Notes under the pieces: generated by a model | What the model was told of the DNA's origin: nothing | What the model saw: only the letters and a program-made list of their open reading frames with translations | Databases searched by the model: none | In this document: piece after piece, positions 42,576 through 54,284 of the stretch | Position numbering within the stretch: position 1 is the stretch's first letter | Layout: each line of letters starts with the position of its first letter | Assembly: GCF_040369795.1 (NCBI RefSeq) | Contig: NZ_AP028955.1 | Coordinates: 186,001 to 250,000 of the forward strand | DNA: 64,000 nucleotides | Direction: 5' to 3' | Source: Spiroplasma_E ixodetis_B | Lineage (GTDB): Bacteria; Bacillota_I; Bacilli_A; Mycoplasmatales; VBWQ01 | Position numbers and translations under genes: made by a program

Positions 42576-44609
42576 CTAAGAACTAATGATACTTGGATCA
42601 TATCATCATAATGTTCGTTTCCCAACAACATCTAGATAATTAGCAATATTAATATCCATACGAGCAACTGGTGCATCTTGTGTAAAGCCATCTCATGTAT
42701 TATTAGTTTTTATAATATTATCCTTAAATGTTGCATTAATATTAATACCTTGTCTATTATTTCAACGATTTTCTTTAGTTTTATCAAATCAACTTTTCAT
42801 TTTTTCAACAAAATCATTAATTTTATTATCAGTTGGATCAAGAGGACTTGAACCAAATATATCCTGTAAATTTCAATGAATTAAACTTGAGTTATTATTA
42901 AAGTATAAATTATAATCTCATCAAGTTGCATCACCAAGGCTACCAGTACCTCCAGTAAAGGCTGTTAATGTATCATTTAAATTAAAAGTAGGAGTTGTAT
43001 TTGGAGTATATTTTTGTAGTAAAAAATCAGTTTGTAAATAATCAAGATAAGGAGAATCAGATAATCCATCTGGACGCTCAGATAATGGTGCTAAGTCTTT
43101 TCACTGATAAGTATCTTTTCTATGATTTTTAAATGTTTTAATTATATTATAAGTTAATTCATCGCTTTTAGGTTTATCTTGCTGTTGATATGTGATACCT
43201 GGCGTTTGAATAAAATGAATACCACCAGTATCAATAAAAATACCAACTCCAGGTCCATTATTAACTGCAGCATCAGGAAGTTGCGGTCCTTTTTTATCTT
43301 TCATATAAACTAAATCATTATATTGACTAGTACCATCTTTACCTTTATCTTTAATACTATCACGGTCTATATAAGGAATTAAGTCCTCTAAACCCTTTTC
43401 CTTGTCAGTTGGTGAAGTAAATTGTGTTAATTTATATGGTTGAATACCATCAACATTTTTACCAACACCTTCAGCACTAGTTACATAACGATATAAGTAA
43501 TAATAAAAAGGACTATTCTCTTGTGAAGATTTAGTAATATCCATTAATCCCAAATCACCAGTTTTACTAACATCAGTAGTAGCGGCACCTTTTTCTTCAG
43601 TGAATGTTTGATCGAAACCATTGGTTCTAATATTGTTTAAAATTTCATTAATTTTAGTTTTATTTTGAGAAAACTGATAAGCATTAATCTTTTCTTGTAA
43701 AGGTTTAGCAGTAGAGTCAAAAGGAATAACAATTTGACGAGTTCAAATTAATTCTTGATTTCTTAACATTACTTTAGCTATTTTAGATTGATTATCACTT
43801 AATAAGCCATCAATAGTATTGTATGAATCTGTTTCATAATTACTATCATTCTTATCATCACTAGTTTTTACAACAGGAAGACTAATATTAACACCAGTTC
43901 ATGTTTTAGCAATTTTGACATTATGGTTTAATTTTGCAATAGCATCTGATTCTGAATTATTAGCATTAGCAACAATTCAAATTTTGCTATAATATTTACC
44001 AGCAACGATACTACCTGTTTTACCATTAATGTATTCTTGTACATTATCATAAGTACCATTTGGATTGTTTTCACTCTTTACTTGTTCTCATAAATCCTTT
44101 AATCAAATATTAATTTCATTTTGATTGTAGTATTTATAATCCTTATAATTACTAGTAACATAACTACGTTGAATAATACCTAAAGCACTCTTTTTTAAAA
44201 TATTATCAATGTAAGTATTAACATCATTATCGCCCAATACTTTCTTTCATTGTTTTTCTCATGAACGACCATATTTTGCTTGTAATGATTTTATTTTATT
44301 TTCCATTTCAGATTGAGCTGCTCTCAAAGCAGCAAGATAATCATATTTATATTTTGGAGTATTTTTTAAAATTGAAAGATTAATATATTGATTAATATCA
44401 GTATATAATGTTTTACCTCATCCACTATTGGGATTATTTAATAAGTAATTAAAAAAGGTGTCAGTCGTAGTACTTGTATCTATAAAAGAACTATTTCAGT
44501 CGAAAACATTAGTTGTGCCTCTTTCATTTGAATTATTACAAGCTATAATAGACATAGTTGATGTTGATGATAACGTGAAAGCTGCAACTAAGGCAAGAAT
44601 ATTGCGCAC
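42576..44609 (-). CDS. Predicted lipoprotein, 677 residues
   Basis: GTG start at 44609 behind AAAAGGAG; MRNILALVAAFTLSS...MSIIAC is the lipoprotein signal with the lipobox Cys at about 24. The N-terminal exposed part contains LKKSALGIIQRSYV, the C-terminal part ends in RMDINIANYLDVVGKRTLWW. The size and style resemble large Spiroplasma/Mycoplasma surface lipoproteins. It forms a two-gene unit with the 572-residue lipoprotein. No sequence motif tells the ligand. Confidence 0.75.
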
Positions 44610-44914
44610 TTTATTCACTCCTTTTAATTAAATCTATAGCAAAAAAAGATTTTTTAATTTATTTTACTAAGATATCTTAACATAAAATTTATATTTAAGG
44701 GATAGTTTTTTCTAATTAATTTTAAAACGAAATAACTAATTACCAATTATTTATTTTAAAAAATTTAAAATATTAATTTTTTTAAATATTATTACTTTAT
44801 AGTGCACAAATAATATTTTATTCATTTTTTAATTTTAAGAAAATTAGCATAAAATTAAGTGTATAATCATTAGTATAAGTATATTATATTTGGTGTAATG
44901 ATATAGGAGTAAAT
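44610..44914. promoter_or_regulatory. Divergent promoter region between lipoprotein and suf genes
   Basis: AT-rich, no gene. On the plus strand a TATAAT lies near 44862, about 50 bases before sufS, with ATAGGAG as ribosome site at 44903-44909. The lipoprotein pair must start from the opposite strand in the same region. Confidence 0.5.
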
Positions 44915-46198
44915 ATGAATAAAAAAATAAACATTAATGATAATACCTTTAAAACTGATTTCCCCTTTTTTAAAAATAATCCTGATTTAGTTTATTTAGA
45001 TACAGCCGCTTCTTCACTAAAACCACAAATAGTTATTGACGCTGTTAGCGATTATTATAAAAAATATTGTATTAATCCACATAGTCAAGATTATAAACTT
45101 GCTGTTAAGGGAAATGATATATTTGAAGATACTAGAAAAACAATTAGTAAATTTATTAATAGTAACGAAAACGAAATAGTTTTTTATCCTTCAGCAACTT
45201 TTGCTTATAATCAAATTGCTTTTGGTTTAGAAAAATATTTACAAGAAAATGATGAAATTTTATTAACCACTTTAGAACATGGCTCATTACTCTTACCATT
45301 TTATCGTTTGATACAAACTAAAAAAATTAAAATAAAATTTATTGAAACAAATAAACAAGGAGTCATTACCGTTGAAAGTTTAAAAAAAGTTTTAACACCT
45401 AAAACTAGAATAGTTGCTTTTGCAAATATTAATAATTCTTTAGCAATAGAAAATGATACTGAAACATTAACTAATTTTATTAAAGAATATGGTAAAAAAA
45501 ATGTTAAAAGTGATAATTGAATTTTTAAAAATATTTTAGTAATAATAGATGGTGCACAATCAATAGGACATATAAAAACTGATGTTAAAAATTGAAATAT
45601 TGATTTTTTTGGATTTTCTGGTCATAAAGTTTTTGGTCCAACTGGAATCGGTGTCTTTTGAGGAAAAAACGAATGATTAAATATGCTAGATCCACTAATA
45701 TTGGGCGGGGGCATGAATGGTGATATTTATGAAAATGGTAAATTTAACTTATTAGATAGTCCTTATCGTTTTGAAGGTGGAACACAAAATATTGCAGGTG
45801 TATTTGGACTGGGTGCAGCTATTAAGTATTTATTAAACATTGGTATTGAAAATATTAGAAATCATGAAATTTTACTAAAAAAATACGCAATTGAACAATT
45901 AACAGCGCATTTAGGAAATAATATTGAAATTTATAATATTGATGGCAATAGTAGTAACATAATATTTAATATTAAAAAAGTATTTGCACAAGATGTTGCT
46001 AATTTTTTAGGAACACAAAATATATGCGTACGCAGTGGAACTTATTGTGCTAAATTATTACCTAATATAATTAACAACGAAGTAACAATTCGTCTTAGTT
46101 TTTACATATATAATTGTAAAAAAGATATTGACTTATTATTAATAGCTTTAAAAAAAGGGATTAATGAAGGAGGAGATTTTTTAAATGAATTCTTTTAA
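44915..46198 (+). CDS. sufS: Cysteine desulfurase SufS
   Basis: 427 residues, PLP-dependent class V fold. Releases sulfur from cysteine for Fe-S clusters. VYLDTAASSLKP at the start, LTTLEHGSLLLPFY, VIIDGAQSIGH, the PLP lysine at about 238 in FSGHKVFGPTG, and the active cysteine at about 378 in VRSGTYCAK. The stop overlaps sufU by 14 bases. Confidence 0.93.
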
Positions 46199-46643
46199 TA
46201 ACAATCAAGACTATTATCGCAAACTAATTGTTGAACACTATAGTAATCCAAAAAATAAAGGTTTTAAAAATTTGCCAAATAGTTTGACATATCATCAAAA
46301 CAATGAATCATGTGTTGATAATTTTCATGTTGAAATTTCTATTAAAAATAAAGTTATTAATAGCGTACGCTTTACTGGAATTGGGTGCGCTATTTCAACT
46401 GCAGCAACCGATCTTTTTTGTATTTTAATTGAAGGCAAAACAATATCACAAATAAAAGAAATTATTATTAATTATCAAGCAATGTTATCAGAAAAGCAAT
46501 TTAATGATAAAATAATTGAAAATATGATTGCTTTTAAAAATGTACCAAGACAGCGTAATCGAATTAAATGTGCTCTTATTGGTATTAATGGTATTAATAA
46601 AATAATTGAGAAAGAATGTGAAAAAAATGGAAATGGAAATTAA
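46185..46643 (+). CDS. sufU: Fe-S cluster assembly protein SufU (NifU-like)
   Basis: 152 residues. Receives sulfur from SufS. YRKLIVEHYSNPKNKGF at the N-terminus and the three cysteines of the family in ESCVDNF, GIGCAIST and RIKCALIG; the usual CGD is CVD here, keeping the zinc/cluster Asp. GGAGG lies inside the end of sufS, and the genes overlap, so they are translated together. No sufBCD in view. Confidence 0.9.
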   Translation: MNSFNNNQDYYRKLIVEHYSNPKNKGFKNLPNSLTYHQNNESCVDNFHVEISIKNKVINSVRFTGIGCAISTAATDLFCILIEGKTISQIKEIIINYQAMLSEKQFNDKIIENMIAFKNVPRQRNRIKCALIGINGINKIIEKECEKNGNGN

Positions 46644-47187
46644 GGATAAAATTAGTTTAAGAACCATTTATTTAAAAAAATTAAAAAATGTTTCTAAAAC
46701 TAATTATCAAAAGTGAAATAAAATTATTTTCAATAAATTTAATGAATCACATTATTTTAAACAAAATAATGTATTTGCTCTTTATAATTACTTACCATAT
46801 GAAGTAGAAACTAAAGAAATTATTGAATTATTATGAAAAAATCTAAAACAAGTTTGTTTACCAAGAATGAATGGCGAACATTTGGAATTTTACTTTATTA
46901 ATAGTTGAAACGATATCGTATTTGATAATGATTTTAAAATTGGACAACCAAGTTTAAATTGTCAAAAAGTTATAGGAAGTCAAATTGATTGTATGCTAGT
47001 ACCATTGATTGCCTTTGATAAAGATTATTACCGTATTGGTTATGGTAAAGGTTTTTACGACCGTTATTTATCTAAAAATAAATTGAACTTTAGTAAAATA
47101 GGACTTGGTTTTGCTATTCAAAAAATTCCTTATATAATTAATCACGATAATTGAGATATACAATTAGACTATATTTTTACTAATTAA
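46627..47187 (+). CDS. 5-formyltetrahydrofolate cyclo-ligase family protein
   Basis: 186 residues. Converts 5-formyl-THF to methenyl-THF with ATP. The hallmark VPLIAFDKDYYRIGYGKGFYDRYL near residue 120 is clear, with KDKISLRTIYLKKLKNV at the start. ATG 46627 overlaps the sufU end; ATG 46633 is a near alternative. It is the last gene of the suf unit, followed by a terminator. Confidence 0.88.
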
Positions 47188-47226
47188 TATTTTAATCTAA
47201 AATTAAATACACTAATCAATAAATAA

Positions 47227-47260
47227 AAGATAGTTTAATTAATCAAATTATCTTTTTTTA
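47227..47260 (+). terminator. Rho-independent terminator after the suf unit
   Basis: AAAGATAGTTT and AAATTATCTTT pair around a short AT loop and are followed by a run of T. Confidence 0.75.
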
Positions 47261-47324
47261 TTTTTATTGTATATTCATTTTTTCAATTATAGACTTAAAT
47301 TAAGATTTACTTATAATAATTATT

Positions 47325-47383
47325 GGCTTTTATCCCTTTATGTACTATTTTTAAATTTTATCACATAAATGTAGATAAAAGCC
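47325..47383. repeat. 58-bp hairpin repeat, second copy
   Basis: The same GGCTTTTATCCC...GATAAAAGCC hairpin as at 14822-14879, again abutting an IS1595-like end. See that entry. Confidence 0.6.
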
Positions 47384-47795
47384 TATCTAGGAAATTATCC
47401 CCACATGTATCTAAATCAAACACAAAATTATAGTTTCAAAACTAGGTATCTTATTGAATTTATATGCAGTTTCTTTTGCATATAAACGAATATTGTGTTT
47501 TGAAACTTTTATGTGTGTTCGGAAAGTTCGTCGGATGTGTTTTCATGCAGATTCAATCTGGTTTGTGTTTACACCTGTTGATGACACATACCCAACTTCA
47601 TAATTTACGATTTCATGTTTGTGATATAAGTTTTTGAAACTTCCATATCCCTTCCAATAATCCGTAAATAGACAACAACCAGTAGAAATGTGTTTCAATG
47701 CAAATCATAAAAAATTTTTCTCATCTACTTTTTTCAATACTTTCACAATTAGTTTGTTGCTGGTTTTTTTAAAACCTACATGTGAAAGATATCTC
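47384..47795 (-). mobile_element. IS1595/ISXO2-like element, C-terminal transposase part
   Basis: The minus-strand frame from about 47790 to TAG at 47411-47413 reads SHVGFKKTSNKLIVKVLKK, then HISTGCCLFTDYWKGYGS (Asp), HEIVNYEVGYV, TGVNTNQIESAWKHIRR (Glu) and a C-terminal tail: the end of an ISXO2-like DDE domain. The matching zinc-ribbon N-terminus is the separate fragment at 16391. Cut by IS630 at about 47796. Confidence 0.7.
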
Positions 47796-48334
47796 TAACT
47801 AAAGTAATGTTTACTCATAAATAATGTAAAATAATAATATGTAATTTAAACAGTTTTTGAATTTAAAAGTACAATTCAGCAATATTTAAAATAGATTAGG
47901 AAGATTAAATTATGCCAAAACCATACAGTGAATAATTACGAAGAAAAGTAATAGAAGCCTACGAAAGTAAAAACATGAAAATTAAAGAAATTTGTAAAGT
48001 GTTCAATATTACTAGAAAGACTTTATTCTTATGAAGAAAAAGAAAAAAAGAAACTGGGCATATAAAACCAATTTTGAATTATCAAAAAGAACATAGCCAC
48101 AAAATAAAGGATTTAGATGAATTAAAAAATTATTTTGCACTAAATAAAGATGTTACAGTTCAAAAAGTGATTGAAAAATTTGGTGATATGACTAAAGAAA
48201 CAGTTTATAACTATTTCAAAAAACTAAATTATACATATAAAAAAACTTTTCTATATGAACAAAGAGATAAAAATAAACAAGAAGATTTTTTAAAAGAAAT
48301 AGCTAAAATAATTAATGAAGATTTATTATATATT
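47796..48334 (+). mobile_element. IS630-family N-terminal fragment
   Basis: Transposase ATG 47912 with TAA at codon 8 (AGTGAATAATTA); otherwise open through VYNYFKKLNYTYKKTFLYEQ to DLLYI, where the IS5 stub begins. The left end has lost its TAG (CTCTAACTAAAG). Confidence 0.85.
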
Positions 48335-48356
48335 AGACATATTCCGTAAATAAATT
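48335..48356 (+). mobile_element. IS5-family-like left-end stub (22 bp)
   Basis: Only the terminal repeat beginning AGACATATTCCGTAAATAAA remains between an IS630 fragment and an IS256 end. Confidence 0.8.
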
Positions 48357-48429
48357 GAGGCTTTTTAAAAATCTGTGTATCTTTTTACAAAGTTACTAGT
48401 TTAGATTAATTCTATCTTCAAATTTTATC
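48357..48429 (-). mobile_element. IS256-family right-end stub (73 bp)
   Basis: GAGGCTTTTTAAAAATCTGT and the last transposase codons in reverse orientation, directly abutting the left end of a complete IS256 copy at 48430. Confidence 0.85.
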
Positions 48430-49796
48430 GGTAATGTTTGGTAATCTGTGTAACTTACAAAAATAACTATGTTTAATTAATTCTAGTAAATAAAATTAAA
48501 TAACTAGAAAGAGTGAGTTACTTATGTCTAAAAAACAAAATATTAATAATAATGATCCAATATCAAAAGCAGTAGATTTATTACTAGAAAATACTGAAGA
48601 TTTAACAACAGTTTTTAAATAGGGAGGTTTATATAAAGAATTAACAAAAATATTAGTTGAAAAAATGTTGAATTCTGAAATGCAAAATTATTTAGGATAT
48701 GAAAAAAATCAACATAATAATAGTGATAATGCTCGTAATGGTATAAGTTCAAAAAAATTAATAACTCAACAAGGTAAAATTGAGATTAATGTACCACAAG
48801 ATCGTAATAGTAATTTTGAGCCAGTAATAGTTGCAAAAAGACAAAGAAGATTTGATGGTTTTGATCAACAAGTTCTTTCATTATATGCCAAAGACATGAC
48901 TTTATCAGATATTAGAATGCGGTTACAATATTTATATCATGGTGCTGATGTTAGTGAAAGTGTTATTAGTCAAATTACTGATGATGTTATTGATGATGTT
49001 AAAGCATGACAAAATCGGCCATTAGAAAGTGTTTATCCGATTGTTTATTTTGATTGTATAGTAGTTAAAGTACGACAAGATAAACGAATTATTAACAAAT
49101 CAGTTTATATAGCACTAGGAGTTGATTTAGAAGGTAAAAAAAGATATTTTAGGTTTATGAATTAGTGAAAATGAAGGTTCTAAGTTTTGATTATCTAATT
49201 TCACAGAAATGAAAAATCGAGGCTTAAATGATATTGCTTGTAGTGACAATTTAACAGGAATGTCAGAAGCAATACAATCAGTTTATCCTAAAAACGAACA
49301 TCAATTATGCATAGTTCATCAAATTAGAAATAGTTTAAAATATGTTTCATACAAACATAGAAAATCACTAGTTACAGATTTAAAACCAATTTATAGTGCA
49401 TGTAGTGAAGAACAAGCAATGCAAGCTTTAGAATCTTTTGAAAGTAAATGAAATAAACAATATCCTCAAATTGCTAAATCATGATATAAAAATTGAGATA
49501 ATTTAATGTTTTTTATTAGTTATCCTGCAGAAATCAAAAGAGTGATTTATACAACAAATGCTATTGAATCTGTTAATAGTCAATTACGAAAAGTTATTAG
49601 AAATAAAAAAGTTTTTCCAAATGATATGACAGTTTTTAAAATATTTTACTTAGCAATTGAAAATATAACAAAAAAATGAACAATGCCCATTCAAAATTGA
49701 AATACAGCAATTGCTCATTTTATGATAAAATTTGAAGATAGAATTAATCTAAACTAGTAACTTTGTAAAAAGATAAACAGATTTTTAAAAAGCCTC
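48430..49796 (+). mobile_element. IS256-family element, copy 4, both ends present
   Basis: Left end GGTAATGTTTGGTAATCTGT at 48430, right end AAAAAGCCTC at 49796. Flanked on the left by an IS256 stub and on the right by the IS630 3' end. Confidence 0.88.
48524..49757 (+). pseudogene. IS256 family (mutator-type) transposase, damaged
   Basis: MSKKQNINNNDPISKAVDLL from 48524. TAG replaces Glu near 48618, an extra A in EGKK near 49140 shifts the frame, and two codons are missing in NDIACSDN. Stop 49755-49757. Confidence 0.85.
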
Positions 49797-49911
49797 ATTT
49801 TTGATTTGCTATAAAACATAATATAAGAAAAATATTACCAAATTATTGACCAAATATTAAAAAAGCTATTGATTTTGTTTTTCAATATATGAGTAAACAT
49901 TACTTTAGTTA
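49797..49911 (+). mobile_element. IS630-family right-end fragment
   Basis: The last about 35 transposase codons (FWFAIKHNIRKILPNYWPNI ... MSKHYFS) and the right end. Possibly the other part of the IS630 fragment at 47796. Confidence 0.8.
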
Positions 49912-50057
49912 GATATATTTAATAAAAATTTCAATAAATATAAACACAAAAAAAGTAAACAATGTGTTCCTTGAAACTAAAACACAATATTTACACAGTT
50001 AAAGTATAACAAAAACACAAAAAAATACAAATATTACAAAAAATAATAAAAATATAA

Positions 50058-50169
50058 TTAATGCAAAATTCTTTTTTGTAAAAATATTTTTTCAATTTTA
50101 CTTTTATTAAAAACTTTATAAAGAAAATCTAAAACATCATTTTTATTAAATTTATTTTTTAAATATGGA
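50058..50169 (-). pseudogene. C-terminal stub of an unknown gene
   Basis: The minus-strand open frame KNDVLDFLYKVFNKSKIEKI to TAA at 50058-50060, cut upstream by an IS3 element. The preceding 49912-50057 is AT-rich with nothing recognisable. Confidence 0.3.
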
Positions 50170-50784
50170 TGGGTTATACTTTATTGGACACTAATTACGT
50201 AGACAAGTGAACAAATTAGTTAAAAGAAAGGAATTATAATTATGGCCAATATTAACTCATATTCAGATGAATTTAAAAAACAAATAGTAGCTTTATATCA
50301 AAGTGGTAAGTCAGTGTCTTGTCTTGCTAAAGAGTACAATGTTACAAGAGCAGCTACTTATAATTGAATTAAGCAATTTACTAATTTAGGTAGTTTTAAA
50401 ACCAAAGATAACCGTTCTGTTGAAGAAAATGAATTAATTAAATTAAGAAAAGAATTAAAACAATTAAGAATGGAAAATGATATTTTAAAGCAATCAACAC
50501 TAATAATATGCAGAAAATAGAAATTATTACTAAAAATAAAGTTAAATATAAAATTCGTACAATGTGTTGTTTTTTAAAAATCTCTAAATCAACATATTAT
50601 TTTAATTTCAAGAAAAAAGAAGATAAAATTCAAAATAATATGTATGATGAAGCTTTTATTAGTGCTTTTAAAGAAAATAAAGAAGCTTATGGAACAAGAA
50701 GATTAAAAGTTGTTCTAAAAGAAAAGAAAATTAATTTATCAAGACGAAAAATTAAAAAAATTATGAATAAACATAATTTAATAT
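50170..50784 (+). mobile_element. IS3-family element, copy 3, truncated
   Basis: Left end TGGGTTATACTTTATTGGAC, complete OrfA and the first 90 codons of OrfB (ATG 50562; frame open from about 50490), which ends at NKHNLI where an IS256 element starts at 50785. Confidence 0.85.
50242..50520 (+). CDS. IS3 family OrfA
   Basis: 92 residues, helix-turn-helix and coiled-coil as in the copies at 1596 and 5017. OrfB is truncated, so no complete transposase can be made from this copy. Confidence 0.8.
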
Positions 50785-52152
50785 GAGGCTTTTTAAAAAT
50801 CTGTGTATCTTTTTACAAAGTTACTAGTTTAGATTAATTATATCTTCAAATTTTATCATAAAATGAGAAATTGCTGTATTTCAATTTTGAATGGGAAGTG
50901 TTCATTTTTTTGTTATATTTTCAATTGCTAAGTAAAATATTTTAAAAACTGCCATATCATTTGGAAAAACTTTTTTATTTCTAATAACTTTTCGTAATTG
51001 ACTATTAACAGATTCGATAGCATTTTTTGTATAAATCACTCTTTTGATTTCTGCAGGATAACTAATAAAAACCATTAAATTATCTCAATTTTTATATCAT
51101 GATTTAGCAATTTGAGTATATTGTTTATTTCATTTACTTTCAAAAGATTCTAAAGCTTGCATTGCTTGTTCTTCGCTACATGCACTATAAATTGGTTTTA
51201 AATCTGTAACTAGTGATTTTCTATGTTTGTATGAAACATATTTTAAACTATTTCTAATTTGATGAACTATGCATAATTGATGTTCGGTTTTAGGATAAAC
51301 TAATTGTATTGCTTCTGACATTCCTGTTAAATTGTCACTACAAGCAATAAGAATATCATTTAAGCCTCGATTTTTCATTTCTGTGAAATTAGATAATCAA
51401 AACTTAGAACCTTCATTTTCGCTAATTCATAAACCTAAAATATCTTTTTTACCTTCTAAATCAACTCCTAGTTCTATATAAACTGATTTGTTAATAATGA
51501 GTTTATCTTGTCGTACTTTAACTACTATAAAATCAAAATAAACAATCGGATAAACACCTTATAATGGCTGATTTTGTCATGCTTTAACATCATCAATAAC
51601 ATCATCAGTAATTTGACTAATAACACTTTCACTAATATCAGCACCATGATATAACTCTTGTAACTGCATTTTAATATCTGATAAAGTCATGCCTTTGGCA
51701 TATAACGAAAGAACTTGTTGATCAAAACCATCAAATCTTCTTTGTCTTTTTGCAACTATTACTGGCTTAAAATTACTATTACGATCTCGTGGTACATTAA
51801 TCTCAATTTTACCTTGTTGGGTTATTAATTTTTTTGAACTTATACCATTACGAGAATTTTCACTAGTATTATGTTGATTTTTTTCATATCCTAAATAATT
51901 TTGCATTTCAGAATTCAACATTTTTTCAACTAATCTTTTTGTTAATTCTTTATATAAACCTCCCTCTTTAAAAACTGTTGTTAAATCTTCAGTATTTTCT
52001 AATAATAAATCTACTGCTTTTTATATTGTATCATTATTATTAATATTTTTTTAGACATAAGTAACTCACTCTTTCTATTTATTTAATTTTATTTACTAGA
52101 ATTAATTAAAAATAGTTATTTTTGTAAGTTACACAGATTACTAAACATTACC
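50785..52152 (-). mobile_element. IS256-family element, copy 5, both ends present
   Basis: Right end at 50785 inside IS3 OrfB, left end (inverse of GGTAATGTTTAGTAAT) at 52152 next to an IS630 tail. No target duplication visible. Confidence 0.88.
50824..52057 (-). pseudogene. IS256 family (mutator-type) transposase, N-terminal frameshift
   Basis: ATG at 52057, but four bases are missing in the KKQNI region, so the natural frame starts only downstream (about 51921, MLNSEMQNYLGYEK). The rest is well preserved with few changes, including the DDE motifs. Stop 50824-50826. Confidence 0.8.
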
Positions 52153-52204
52153 AAAAATATTGATTTTGTTTTTCAAGATATGAGTAAACATTACTTTAGT
52201 TAGC
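52153..52204 (+). mobile_element. IS630-family right-end fragment (52 bp)
   Basis: The last codons IDFVFQDMSKHYFS and the terminal repeat, followed by TA. Confidence 0.8.
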
Positions 52205-52288
52205 TATATTTCTATATATAAATGCTCAATAGTAGTTTGTGTATTCAAAAATAAATGATACTATATTTATTTTAAATTACTATTATAT

Positions 52289-53839
52289 TTATGTTCTTGC
52301 TTTTCAATGTTGTTCTTTTGCAATATTTTTATTTCCTTTTGAAGAAATTTTAGTTTTTCAATAAGGGTAATTTTCACCTTTGCTTTTTGCATTAACAATA
52401 TTCATTGGATCTAGATTATATAATTCAGTTGTTCCTTGTTGACTAGTAGGACGATGTAGAACAATAGTTCAAGAGTAAGTTTCTAAGTTATCTGCTGCGC
52501 TATAATCAGTTGTAAATGAATCACGAAACATTCAAGCACCACCATAATCTTTACGATATAATTTATCACTAACACCATCAATTATTTCTGCTTTTTCTCA
52601 AACAGTTTCAATTTGTTCTAATGTTCAATGGTGAGTAGTAACTTTTTGCACTTCGATTGTTTCTTTTTTTCTTTTTGTGTTTGTTTTCTCTATTATTGGT
52701 TGTGTTTCTTCAACAGTTATTGTTGTTGCTTGTTCATTAAAATTAGATGTTTCAGATTCATAATAACTACTGTCTTTAACATCAAAACCACCTTGATTTT
52801 TTGGTTGGTAATTAGTTTCGGTATTAATATTACTTTCTGTTGTTGGTGATTTTGAATATATTGTTGTATCTTCTACACTTTTTTTTTCAACTGTTGGTTC
52901 TGAATATATTGTTGCATTTTCGATATTATCATTTATTTCTTCTTCATTTGTAATAGATTCGGATTTAAGATTAGTAAGAGTACCTGGTGTTGGTGAAACA
53001 GTTTCAGCATGATAAGCGCCTTGCGTTGGTGTTTGTGATAGTTCATGATTAGTATAATGGACAGTTGCTGTTGAAGGATTAGTAATTATTTTTTCTTGTG
53101 TTAGATCTTGTTTAATAACACTATTGTTAGTTTCTTGGTTTGCTATTTGTTGTTCTTCATTATTTTGAGATACTGGTATTGTTACGATGTTAGGAAGCGT
53201 TATCTTATCATCAACTTCTTGTTTTGCTATTACTGTTTCTTGTTTTGCTTTTGGTTTAGCAACAGGCATTAATAGTGTATTTGATTTATATTTAGAGGTA
53301 ATATTAATAATTAATCAGAGACTGTGGATTAATAAAAGTATTGCAAATAGCTCAGCCAACATTAATGGTAAAAAAGCTATTAGAAAGTTACCAGTTGTAT
53401 TTATTATTTCGCCGTCTTTTTTATTAGCTAAGAAAGTAAAAGTTTTAAATCTAAAAATAAAAAATACAATAAGAAAGATAACAAATATTGCTGAAAAAAT
53501 AAAACTTATTAAACAAAAAAGTGCTGATACACTATTTTTAGTTTTTAAAAAAATAAAAGGTACGACTACTAATGTAAAAGATAAACCAGAAAATATGAAA
53601 ACAATAATACTGATTATATTGAAACTGATTTGTAAATTAGAATTAGGCTGTTGTGGATTATTGAATCATTTAATATAGTTATCAACTGCATCTCGACCAA
53701 TAGTTGCTCATAAAACCCAACCTATCATTAAACTTGTAGTAATTAGAAGGCCATTAATAAGAATTGTTAATTTGCTATATAGACGAATACGATAAATTTT
53801 TGGTTCTTTCATTGAACTAGAATTTATTTCCTCTATCAT
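52289..53839 (-). CDS. Four-helix membrane protein with disordered linker and degenerate HNH-like C-terminal domain
   Basis: 516 residues, code 4. N-terminal membrane segments: LTILINGLLITTSLMIGWVL, IIVFIFSGLSFTLVVVPFIF, ALFCLISFIFSAIFVIFLIV and FLIAFLPLMLAELFAILLLI (residues about 20-185). A Thr/Ser/Glu-rich linker follows (about 195-405) with repeats such as ATIYSEPTVEKKSVEDTTIY. The C-terminal ~110 residues (VWEKAEIIDGVSDKLYRKDYGGAWMF split by W/Y positions, then TTELYNLDPMNIVNAKSKGE) follow the pattern of an HNH-type nuclease family with the DH motif degraded to LH. Whether it keeps activity is unknown. ATG 53839 gives the full set of helices. Confidence 0.6.
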
Positions 53840-53941
53840 AAAAATACCCCAATCTATTTTTAATATACTTACTCTTTTTATAATTATATCAAATTAAAAA
53901 TTAAGATAGTGTCGTGTAATTAATTGAACTGGAAAAATGAA

Positions 53942-53978
53942 CAATATTAATATATTATTGTATTAATATTGGTTTTTT
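53942..53978. terminator. Hairpin with T run in a gene-free stretch
   Basis: CAATATTAATA and TATTAATATTG pair perfectly around 8 bases with TTTTTT after it. No intact plus-strand gene precedes it. The rest of 53840-54197 is AT-rich; a tiny frame at about 54040 is not convincing. Confidence 0.55.
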
Positions 53979-54261
53979 AAATAAAATGAAAGTCTTTTTA
54001 TTAAATTAAAGTTTTAGAGAAAAGGAAGATAAAAAGATATGTTAAATAAAACAATAAAATAAATAAAAATAATAATTTTCGAATAACTATGCTATTTAAA
54101 TAATGAATTTATTAATAGTTAAAATATTAATTATTAATGGAGAACTTGGTCATATAATAAAATTAAATAAGATTATTAATTTGAATGGAGAAAATTTATG
54201 AAAAAAGAAAAAAAGTCAAACAAAAATTAGTCATTTATATAGATTAAAGTTAAAAACGCCA

Positions 54262-54284
54262 CCTAATAAAGCGTAACCCATCCA
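54262..54284 (-). mobile_element. IS3 left-end scar (23 bp)
   Basis: CCTAATAAAGCGTAACCCAT plus TCCA matches the inverse of the IS3 left end seen at 1524, with two or three changes, and nothing more of the element. Confidence 0.55.

Noticed and set aside
53187..53678. Plus-strand 163-codon frame opposite the membrane segments of 52289-53839
   Set aside because: It is the complement of the transmembrane region of the minus-strand gene, which has the better start and composition.
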